Positions 10,927 to 19,724 of a DNA stretch of 64,000 nt are shown piece after piece. Under the pieces are notes generated by a model, which had not been told where the DNA came from, made no database searches, and saw only the letters and a list, made by a program, of their open reading frames with translations. Numbering within the stretch: position 1 is the stretch's first letter; each line of letters begins with the position of its first letter. Location: assembly GCA_028753945.1 (NCBI GenBank), contig JAPNXP010000007.1:1488001-1552000 (forward strand), written 5' to 3'. Origin of the DNA: Hexactinellida sp. DTS-2022. Lineage: Eukaryota; Porifera; Hexactinellida. Both the position numbers and the translations under genes were made by a program.

Positions 10927-12723
10927 ATGGAATACAAATTAGATAACTACAAGCGCAGCAATGGAAATATTCTAACCACAAATGATGGCTTTAACTTTTC
11001 CAAATACAAAGTTAAGGGCGATATAGTTTATCTCAGATGCGTTTTGTCAAAGAAAGGTTGTAAAGGCACAGGTAAATTGAACATCGAAACCAATCTAATT
11101 TATCCAATTTCAATGCATAACCATGACGTTGGAGAATATAAGGCAGAGATTTATGAAATAAAGACGAGATGCAAGCAGGGTATATTATAAGCCCATTTTT
11201 TTATTCCTGGCCCATTTTTTTATTCCTATTTTCATTTTTTTACTCCCTTGAATAGTGAGTTTGTATCGTCTGATATCCATTTCAAGATTCCATTTCTACC
11301 GAAAATCCATTTTTTTATTCCACGAAAACATTAAAAAAACTTTTTTTAATCCTTATAAAATACTCTGGATGCAAGAAGAGAGCACAAAATTCACAAAATA
11401 GCCTGAGGAAAAATTTTGATGAAGAAACAAGAAGGGATCCATTCGCTTGTGAAATGTCATTCAACGAATGTGAATCGTCGATGTACCGTTCAAGAAGAAA
11501 ATTGCAACCCAAAATTCCTCTAACTGCTGCTGAATTCTCAGAAATGTTAACTAAAACTGCTTTCGCAACTCATCACCAATTTACTGTTTCCATTGAAAAT
11601 CATACAGCAGTAATATTCTATTCTGAACGGATGAAGAATTATTTATCCGAAGTGAACGAGATACAATTTGACGGAACATTTTATACAGTTCCCACTCAAT
11701 TCCACCAACTATGGACTATTTTCCTCATAGTAGACCGATATACACTCCCAGCTATACATTGTCTAATGACATCAAATGTCAGGAGCTTTACACGGCGATT
11801 GTAGATAAGATGCGTTCTTTTATCCCTAGATTTAAACCAGCTTCCTCAATTTCAGACTGAGAATTAGTACCGAGGAATGCACTCAAAGAAATTCATCCCA
11901 CGGTTCAAATTCACGGATGTTGGTTCCACTTTACTCAAAGAATATGGGCTAAGACCCAAAAACTTGGTCTATCTCAGGAATTTCATCAAAACCCAGAAAT
12001 AGCAGATTTCATCAGACTGTTGATGGCGATCCCATTTCTACCTGCTACTATAATTCGTCCAATTTACTCATCCCTACAAATACCTGATCTGCCTAGTTTA
12101 GAAATTGATAAATTAAAGAAACTTCTGTGATACTTCAAAAAACGATGGATCTCACACACAGATCCAGAAGGGCTATCAATATTTGAAGTTGAAGTGGCAA
12201 CAAACAACGGTGCAGAAAGCTACCACGCAAAACTTAAAACCATAATTAAAACACACCATCCGCGAATATGGAATTTCATGGAAATCCTGAACAATGTGAT
12301 AGATGACACAAATAATGATTTCGGAAGATTGCAGGAAGGTAGGAATATTTCCAGACCACGAAAGAGAAAAAATATTCTAAAACAAGATCGCCGTGAACTT
12401 ATTAAGGAAAATTTTAGGACCGTGTATTCACGCCCTGGTATTATCTAAATGCGATGGCTAAAACTGTTGGGACTTCAGTAACAACTGGAACAGGGATAAA
12501 AATATCTGATACTGATGAATCAGAATAATCAGAAAATGATGATTAAATTTCTGGAAACACTTGTGCTGTTAGCTTATTGCCCCGAACAACAACATGGATA
12601 TTTATGCCATGTAGGCATGCAACATGTTGCTCAGGATGCAACAAAATGATCGAGGAGTTAAATCACCCCTGTCCTATTTGTCGTGGTCCAATTCTCAGCA
12701 GATTTCAAATATTTATTACTTAG
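10927..12723 (+). pseudogene. FLYWCH-MULE-RING transposase of the MULE
   Basis: The likely start is the Met at 10927 (MEYKLDNYK), opening a FLYWCH zinc finger (SKYKVKGDIVYLRC ... HNHD), a DNA-binding domain common in animal MULEs. The hAT MITE at 11176-11367 splits the frame; removing it and one GATGCAAG joins EIKTRCK directly to KRAQNSQNSL. The MULE catalytic core follows: QFDGTFYTVP (first Asp), a 1-bp shift near 11780, ISD*E (second Asp, next Trp codon mutated to TGA), GCWFHFTQRIW, and TNNGAESYH (Glu). After a basic and then an acidic stretch, the C-terminus is a RING finger at 12562-12723 (PCRHATCCSGC, CPICRGPI) of the IAP-like kind; its second Cys reads Ser. Several in-frame stops make it inactive. 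Confidence 0.82.
11176..11367. mobile_element. hAT-type MITE family M1, copy 1
   Basis: A 192-bp element with ends CAGGGTATATTATAAG and CAGAGTATTTTATAAG, flanked by a perfect GATGCAAG duplication (11168-11175 and 11368-11375). It is nearly identical, in inverted orientation, to 57239-57430. The interior is A/T-tract rich, with repeated CCCATTTTTTTATTCC words. It broke the transposase gene of the surrounding MULE. Confidence 0.95.
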
Positions 12724-13027
12724 TTTTCTCTCATTTCTAATTATATTTCTACTCATTCTTCATTTATTTCATTTCTTCATCAATAATTCTCCACTCATTT
12801 AAATATATTCGAAAACAAATATACTTAGTTATACTTATAGTACATATACGTTATGTACGTATATATTCAAACGACTAATTTATAGGTATAAATAGAAAAG
12901 GAGTTTGAGGACGGAATTATTGGTAACAAACAGGATATTCATTTTTAAGAGAAATTGCACAAAATTATAACGATAAAAACCTTACTTTCCCTTTTTTAAT
13001 TTCAAAATTCACTAAAATTTCCTGACA

Positions 13028-13262
13028 GTCTCACTCAAATACTGAGTCGAGCTATCGACAACATACTCAAAAACTGAGTCGAGCTATCGACAACAGACTC
13101 AAAAACTGAGTCGAGCTATCGACAACACACTCAAAAAGTGAGTCGAGCTATCGACAACACACTCAAAAACTGAGTCGAGCTATCGACAACATACTCAAAA
13201 AGTGAGTCGAGCTATCAACAACATACTCAAAAACTGATTCGAGCTATCGACAACTTGCGAAA
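13028..13262. repeat. Right terminal tandem array of the MULE
   Basis: About seven copies of the reverse complement of the left-end unit (ACTCAAAAACTGAGTCGAGC followed by TATCGACAACA). Units differ from one another by single bases. The outermost segment (TTGCGAAATTCGAGCTATCG) matches the outermost left segment. Confidence 0.9.
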
Positions 13263-13329
13263 TTCGAGCTATCGACTACACAAGAATTCAAGCTAATGCA
13301 TGCACCCCCTTACTACTGAGTAGACTTTG

Positions 13330-13584
13330 CTGGACCATGGATTATTTAAAGGCCATTGATTATTAGCTGACATATCTTTATCTCAATAGCTAGTAAAGAC
13401 AGACCTGATAAATGCATTATAATTATATAGGAAGTTAGGAACATTATAACAAGGATTACATAACGCCCTTTAGAATTGTGATATATCACCATTTGAATAT
13501 GTAATCGCTATTTTTCGTGGGGAATTATCGTGTTTTTATAGCCTGCTTTTAACATAGTAAAACGCGTTATAAATGTTCAAAAAA
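13330..13584. repeat. Dispersed repeat X, copy 1
   Basis: Sequence from CCATGGATTATTTAAAGGCC to the A-run before 13587 has a diverged inverted copy at about 25206-25620. Shared blocks include GTGTTTTTATAGCCTGCTTT and AGGTATATCAC-like stretches. It lies between the MULE and the C-terminal half of the integrase, so it is either another insertion or an intron of that transposon. Confidence 0.55.
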
Positions 13585-13586
13585 AA

Positions 13587-14172
13587 AATGAATTCGACCA
13601 GAAATTGGGTATAGACAATGGTAGCATTCGTGCTTACCACCCGATGGCACGACTTAGTCGAAGCGCACAACAAGATTCTGAAACAGTTAGTATTTTGTAA
13701 TATTCTAACTGCTTCAGAATCAGAATTTTGTAATATTCTTAAGACCCATTTACGAAATTATTCTTATAGGAAACTGATTAAAATGAAGAGTCAGACAGGG
13801 GAGCATTGGTCCAAACTGATGAAACAGGCTGTGCTTGCAATGAACTGCTGTAAGAAAAGATCCCTCGGACAAACTCCAATCAAGATTATGTGGGGAAGAG
13901 AGTCCCGGCATCAAGTTCTCTTGTCCACCATTAACAACCTGCAGACCAACGATGAGGAATACTTTGATTTGGAAGAATTGATTTTCTCAGAAGTCACAAA
14001 TCCACTAGATGATATCGAAGGAATAAACGACATTTTTTGTACACCTGATAATCCCCTCGAAGCAGTTAGCAACATCGATGAATCTCGAACTTCTACACAG
14101 CAATCAGCAATCGACATTATCAATTTTGAACAACTCAAGCAGAAGATACTATATGATAAGAAAGTTAATTAA
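13587..14172 (+). pseudogene. Integrase transposase, C-terminal half (copy 1)
   Basis: The frame starts NEFDQKLGIDNGSIRAYHPM and, after one frameshift near 13643, continues LVEAHNKILKQL, which supplies the catalytic Glu of the DDE integrase triad. An insertion or small duplication follows near 13690-13740 (TTTTGTAATATTCT and AACTGCTTCAGAATC-type words recur). The rest (WSKLMKQAVLAMN, LGQTPIKIMWGRE) is typical of the end of the integrase core. The tail is acidic and ends at a TAA at 14170. It belongs with 9581-10440; the MULE and repeat X lie between. Confidence 0.72.
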
Positions 14173-14754
14173 TTAAAACACTAACCGGTTAGTTGAAATT
14201 ATGACGATGTTTAATTCATACTTACTACACAGTACATCTTTTTTCTAATGTTCAATTCATTCTATTATAATTATCCTCTTTGAAATTAGTGCTCCTCTAA
14301 AGAGGATGATAAAATCATCTATACCAACATTTCCAAAACAAAGAAGCAAACGAAACATCTTGGCATTACGGTGTCGTAAGTAAAAGAAAGCCGTGTTGCA
14401 TAAGGACAAAAACATTCCAATCTATATCACAAACATACTTCGAACTAGTCCCAAATACTAAGAAGAAAGTAAGCCTCGATACTAGCATAGGAATCAACAC
14501 CTCACAGGTAATTTCATTGTGGTTGAGTTGTTATTTAAAGATAAATAGTGTTAATGTTAAAATATTGCATTTTAATATCTACCAGAATCTCTTCAGATTT
14601 TCTACCGAATATATATTTCAACACCTTAATAACTTAAAAGTAAGGTTCCGTTCTCACTTCTACAGTCTAATTCATTGAGTGTCATCTTTATTGACACTCA
14701 TTATTATTTTCGCTTTACACCTTCAAGGAAATCCTAAAGCAGAGTAATACGTGG

Positions 14755-15306
14755 CAGCCTTCATGACTCCTCTACATGAAGAGCTGCACAACAAGTTACA
14801 CAAGCACACGATGTTATTCGAGTATTTGGATGATGGAAAAGAAGAGGAAGTCGTTAGTTAACAATGGTTGATACGATAACTACAAATTATAATTTTATCC
14901 ATTTATTGTTGAAGAGAGATCTTATGGAGATTATACTCGGATGGACAAGATCTCTACTCCAGTTATACAGACCCAACGTGCTAGATACACACACGAAGTA
15001 GTGTATTTCGTGGTAAGTTGAAATAATCTAACAATACACTCATACAACTCAATTCAGTTAAATTAATGTATTTGTTCAGTCTATATGTATATTTGAAAGC
15101 AGGCTATAACATTATAATTATTCTTATATTAATTAAATTGCAAACGAATTAATATTTTAGGGAATCCAGTATCTAAACACAATGCTATGGCAATTATTTC
15201 ACGACGCAGTTCCGCTCCGTAATCCATACGAAACACCGATAGACCCAAGGATCAATGTGAAAGCTGAAAATTGGCAGCGTAGTAAATGTGATATGTTGGG
15301 GATATA
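14755..15306 (+). pseudogene. Unrecognised coding exons downstream of integrase copy 1
   Basis: Open stretches joined by a probable intron. One segment reads AAFMTPLHEELHNKLHKHTM from about 14755. A second, starting about 14895, ends THEVVYFV at 15012. A 148-bp intron (GTAAGT at 15013 to TTTTAG at 15160, phase 0) joins it to GIQYLNTMLWQLFHDAVPLR, ending with DMLGI before a TAA near 15306. I do not recognise the domain. Its position suggests it belongs to the integrase transposon, upstream of the OTU-like fragment. Confidence 0.4.
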
Positions 15307-15389
15307 ATTTGAATCAGTTTGTTGACAATAATATAATCGCGTTGGGAAGTCACTTAGCGGTTTTGAACCTTGCGAAGCGGAACATACGA

Positions 15390-15825
15390 AGGAGACTGCC
15401 TATCCAAATTAATTACTGGGAGTGAAAACAGCCACCTACAGCTTCGTTCTATCATCTTTCGCTTTATCGCCAGTGAAGGAACAAGGAAACTAGGATGGTA
15501 TTTTAAAAACCAAACAAATGACACCGTGTAAATACCTTACCACACAAGTACTTATGAATCGTGAATCCGTTTGGGGAACAGATGTGGAAATTTATGCTGC
15601 TTTTTGCTATTCTTGATGCTGATGTCTACGTTGCCAATAACGTCTACAGAACGAGACTCAATAATTCGCGAGGTGCGTTGGAGTTTATACAGAGCCACAG
15701 ATAACCCTACAGCCATCCTTTACATCCAAAATTACTTCGATCACTATCTACCTGTCGTATCAATACTGAACACGAATTACAAGACTTATGGGAGAACTTC
15801 AGATTATGTCCAAAAACCAAAATAA
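15390..15825 (+). pseudogene. OTU-type cysteine protease fragment
   Basis: Read across frameshifts, the sequence matches the layout of the OTU deubiquitinase fold. GDCLSKLITGSENSHLQLRS near 15390-15450 has the catalytic-Cys loop and the following helix. WGTDVEIYAAF near 15573 and LDADVYVANNVYRT near 15614 are the central strands. IQNYFDHYLPVV near 15725 holds the candidate catalytic His. An 84-residue frame starting at 15571 runs through the last part and looks like a signal peptide at its N-terminus, but that is a product of the shifted frame. Ginger-type transposons have been reported to carry fused peptidase domains, which would fit a tail of integrase copy 1. At least three frameshifts are present. 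Confidence 0.5.
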
Positions 15826-15829
15826 ATAT

Positions 15830-17140
15830 CTTCGGCTGAAGATTATTTCATTTTATCGATATATTTGACTATAGTATAGTCGAATATAAGGATGCCCGGA
15901 ACATTGAACTTCGTTATAAGCCGATTTATAGCCGACTTGGAGTTTACTGTAATACACTTTAATTTCAGAGTTTGAGTATTAAAGTGTAACTTAACCTAGT
16001 TCCTTTGAGAGTTTTTTTTGTACTGGGAACCGCATTATCAGGGCTCATCAATGCGATGCTCATTCTGTATGTCGCTACACACATACGATTAATTAAAAAT
16101 TGGGGGCCGATTGAATGAGTATAGATGTGCGGTTACCACTGTATGAATAGAGAGGATAGGGCGGCTGTGTGAGGAAAAGGAAGAGGCCCCAAAAAGTAAT
16201 TGGTTAATACAATCAAAACTAATTGAAAAAATAGTTTACCTTTTATTTATATTATAACTCTTTCTAGATATTCTCCTAGTTTAAGTATGATACATTTTGA
16301 AAGAAGTTAACAATTTATTGAGAGGTTATCCATCTTAGCAATAGTATTTTGCATTATTGGTTTATAACTTGTTTTATATATTTATTTATACAATAATTTA
16401 TCTATAACTATTTCGGGAGCCAATGAAATAATGTTTCAAAACGACAAATTAACAGAGTATTATTTGATTGGGCAGGTTAATGAAATAGAAACAGCATTAC
16501 ATAATTTACATTCCTATGTTACTTCTTTCTTATAGTGATCTTGTTTGCTGCTGCTACTACGTATATTTGTGTTGATTTGGAGATATTGATCTAGCTCAGT
16601 CGGGAGAAGTGGGTATAATCTAATGGGGTGTTTTTCGCTTTGTGAGGTGTGAGTTTTCTCAAAAGAAAACATAGAAACAAATAAACACGTTTTTGTATAA
16701 ATATTATGAAATGGATATACAACGTATAGATTTATACATACATCATGGAAAGAAGTAGAAGCTCAAAATGGAATCTTTTAGAATGCAAATACTCAGGTAT
16801 TACACCTAACAGAGAAACTACCCGATCCCGAAAGCATTTATTCACGATTCGTAAGAGCTATCATTAGTAAGTGATGTAAATCACAGATATAGTATAGTAT
16901 AAATAATAATATCATAGAGGGAAACTGTCAAGATCTCCTCTAAATACGTATACACAATTTTGAACTATTAAGTAAATCGGATCAAAATGTTCACTATCTG
17001 AAATAATTAGTCTTTTGTTAGACTAATCCCAACTTCTGTCCAATGTTGGCGGAAGTCTATATTCATGACGATGTATTGACTGAAATATCTATAAAGAATT
17101 AGCTAAAAGATCTTAGAGTAGCATGCCGAAGCAATACTCC
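15830..17140. other. No gene recognised
   Basis: AT-rich sequence without convincing coding potential. The stretch 15880-15950 has pogo/Tigger-like words (GTTATAAGCCGATTTATAGC), but no opposite end was found. Confidence 0.4.
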
Positions 17141-17174
17141 GAGAGAGTTCTTAAAGTGTAGCTGATATATATTC

Positions 17175-17990
17175 CTAGGAACTACTATAATAAAATGGAT
17201 CGAAGTGATAGAGCTCTTCGACATTGTGTAATCGGTGCAGCACTACACCAAGTTTCTGGCCGCTGAACACAGGATTACTCTGTGTTGTAGATGACAATGT
17301 GTCATGAGCATAGATAGTGTCTACTCTCCACATATTAAGATTAGTGTGGGTAGCATTGATAACTAATACATCTATCTCCCTAGAGAACCCAATATAGCTA
17401 ACACTACACCAGTACCCCATTCATTTGGATTGCTTATGAAGTCTAAATGATTGTTCAAAATCCTCTTCACAGCTATAATCTAACATTTTCATTACATTAT
17501 AACAGTGTAGAGGGCTGTTTCGAAATTGATGAATCAATTGAAATTTTAAATGTTCATATATTGCCTCTGAACCAAAAATGATTGTTCAAATCCTCTTCAC
17601 AGCTATAATGTAACATTTTCATTACATTATAACAGTGCAAAGGGCTGTTTCGAAATTGACGAATCAATTGAAATTTCAAATGTTCATATATTGCCTCTGA
17701 ACCAAAAATAATATGTGCTAGGATCGGTAAAGACAATTACCTTCTCCAGTTACAGGGCATAATTCAAAACTGTGACCAAACAAATGTGATAGCCTTGCTT
17801 CAAGCGATGCGTAGTAATCTTTTAAAGTGCTATCAACAATAACCATTCCATTATGTCGGATGGATAATATTTGTTGTATTTCCATATCAAGAGTCATTGC
17901 TATATGGTTACGCATGAGTAGAGAAAATTGGTTAACAGAACCTGTTAGAGATTCCATCAATTCAGTTTGTCGAACTTGAGAGATAGGCAA
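17175..17990 (-). pseudogene. OTU protease region of a Helitron remnant
   Basis: Read from 17990 downward: a linker, then SHLFGHSFELCPVTGEGNCL, the catalytic-Cys loop of OTU proteases (usually D-G-x-C, here E-G-N-C). After a 1-bp shift at about 17735 it continues LAHIIFGSEAIYEHLKFQLI. A 131-bp tandem duplication then disturbs the frame. GYWCSVSYIGFSREIDVLVI and LYHFDPFYY (candidate catalytic His) lie at 17420-17175. It follows the helicase remnant in the same direction, and OTU domains are known in some Helitrons. It is a decayed gene. Confidence 0.6.
17448..17708. repeat. 131-bp tandem duplication within the OTU region
   Basis: Two adjacent, nearly identical copies, starting at 17451 and 17582, share TTGTTCAAA, TCCTCTTCACAGCTATAAT and TGCCTCTGAACCAAAAAT. 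They differ by a few substitutions and a 1-bp A-run difference, so the duplication is fairly recent. Confidence 0.92.
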
Positions 17991-18149
17991 ACTTCCCTAA
18001 TTTTTAGTATGATCTGGAACCGAGTCTGGCTCAGAATCAGAAAATGTATTCTCGAATGACAAATCCATTGGGAACAATATCCAGAGTTTTGGTTGGAGGG
18101 AGAATGTTTCCCAGATGATATTGAAATACCTCCTTATAAACTACATTCA

Positions 18150-18825
18150 GTACCGAAACTCCACCAGAGGCAGAGTAAGTTCCTCCACATACCATTACTT
18201 TCAAGCCTCGAGAATTCTGGACTCTGCAACATATAATTGTCCATGACTAAATATAGCCTCCAGAGTAGGTAAAATATACCAACTGAATTAACACTTTGCA
18301 TGACCTTTGTTAATAGTAATACAAAATGCAGGATGAATTGGGAATTATTTTCGCCTGAGAATAAACGGGAAGTCTGTTTCAGAAGGTATCATCACTATGG
18401 GAGGAATGAACACTCGTTTGCAACGATGTGTGCAAGTTGCAATTTCAGCATCAATAACATGGCTTGACATTTCAATAATTGTTAAGCGACTGCCATTACA
18501 CATCCCTTGAGTGGGATCTATACTACGCAAAAGTATTACTGAGGCATATTTCTTAAGGTAGAGGCGATGCGGAGGTAAGCTAGCAAGCGTAATGGAATTT
18601 AAAAACTCAGTTGGATACATGGAAGCCTGATTAGAATCTATAGAATCCGCACTCAATAATACTTTAGCCTCACCGAATATTTGATTCATCACAAACTCAT
18701 TAATTTGATCTGTTGTGTCGTTCTTAGGACACATAATTATGCGGGAAGTGATATAATCACGATTTTGATAATTTTCCTTAATATCAGAGTAGATAGTTGT
18801 GGCCAAGTCTGCGAAAGTTTTACCA
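18150..18825 (-). pseudogene. Helitron helicase (Pif1-like), C-terminal part
   Basis: The minus strand reads KTFADLATTIYSDIKENYQN, SRIIMCPKNDTTDQINEFVM, SLPPHRLYLKKYASVILLRS, a CNGSRL motif, HVIDAEIATC and VFIPPIVMIPSETDFPFILR. After a stop at about 18344 it continues FPIHPAFCITINKGH and FSHGQLYVAESRI. These are the ordered C-terminal helicase motifs of Helitron Rep/Hel proteins. The N-terminal part is missing: upstream of 18825 the frame runs into a hairpin and a GC-rich repeat that are not helicase. No Rep domain is seen. It is a truncated, inactive remnant. Confidence 0.85.
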
Positions 18826-18960
18826 CGTACTATACTACTTGTATAGTACGTGGTGAAACTGCTCGTGCTACTCGTTCTGCTCGTGCTGCTCGTCCGTGCT
18901 ACGCGGGTTCTTACAACTTGCACTCGGGCCTGCGGCCCTCGCTTGTATTCATGGAAAATT
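18816..18960. repeat. Hairpin and GC-rich short-repeat block
   Basis: Positions 18816-18835 and 18841-18860 form a 20-bp hairpin (CCACGTACTATAC stem, one mismatch, 5-bp loop). It is followed by CTCGTGCT-type tandem words (18862-18900) and a GC-rich stretch to about 18945. This block marks where the helicase homology ends and is probably an insertion. Confidence 0.6.
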
Positions 18961-19377
18961 CCTTTTCAAATGTTATGCCGATCGTATTTAAATACTGTGG
19001 ATTGTAACGGAAAATTAACGAAAATTATAAATCCCTTTCCTTATGTCAAGTTTTTTGCCTATTTTTGAATAAAAAGTACGATCTGTGACATTCGTAATCC
19101 TTCTCCCCCCTCGAAAGCGTTACGTAACGTTCGAAGGCCTCATACGCAGGTTAATTATATTACAGAAATCATTTTAGGAATTATAATAGCTGGCCGCTAG
19201 TCTATATACAAATGACCGTTGCATAGAGCATAGCCTACTATACATAAGGCCTAACATCAAAATGTGGATTTTGGACCAGGGATGTGTTAGCCGATATAAA
19301 CGATAAAATACAGGCAATAGCAAATTTAGAGAAGATTTATATTTTTAGTCAGTTAAACCTTTCTAAAAGCTTTAGAA

Positions 19378-19427
19378 CAATTTTAGTATGCTTATGGGGT
19401 TTCCACCCCATAAGCATACTAAAATTG
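19378..19427. repeat. Perfect 23-bp hairpin inside P copy C
   Basis: Two 23-bp arms, starting CAATTTTAGTATGC, are perfect complements around a TTCC loop (19401-19404). It lies between the left terminal repeat and the 3' end of the transposase gene. It could be a tiny inverted duplication; no target-site duplication was seen. Confidence 0.85.
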
Positions 19428-19724
19428 AACACAGCTGATTTAATATTAATATATAATTCAACATATATTTAATAGTTATAGACATAATTTTACAATTACA
19501 GGTCACAAATACATTATAAGAGGCAACACGGTACATCTATCACTCATTAGTTTCATTAAACATCTCGCAACAGCATCGAACTTCTCATTACTATTTATTA
19601 TTCTGACGGGAACATCACTAAATCTTTCTGTTACCTAGTGTAAAATGATAAAATATATTTGTGGTTCCAATTAACAATACACAAAATCAAATCAACTAAG
19701 AATACACACATGAATACGTATGCT

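Larger units (their letters stand above)
10473..13309 (+). mobile_element. Mutator-like element (MULE) with repeat-array termini
   Basis: A 2837-bp element whose ends are inverted copies of each other: GGGGACGTTGCATTAGCT on the left and GGGGGTGCATGCATTAGC as the complement of the right end. Each end then carries about seven tandem copies of a roughly 32-bp unit. TTACTAC flanks both sides (10466-10472 and 13310-13316), extendable to 9 bp with one mismatch, as expected of MULEs. It holds one transposase gene with FLYWCH, MULE and RING regions, interrupted by a 192-bp hAT MITE. It sits inside integrase transposon copy 1. Confidence 0.85.

Noticed and set aside
10505..13262. A CRISPR-like array in the 32-bp repeats with regular spacing
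   Set aside because: The repeats are contiguous without unique spacers, are mirrored at both ends of a MULE, and the genome is eukaryotic.
15571..15825. A secreted 84-residue protein with a hydrophobic N-terminus
   Set aside because: The adjacent frames read as an OTU domain across the same bases; the apparent signal peptide is a shifted frame.
18850..19068. Short leucine-rich frame near 18850
   Set aside because: It is produced by CTCGTGCT-type tandem repeats in a GC-rich insertion.
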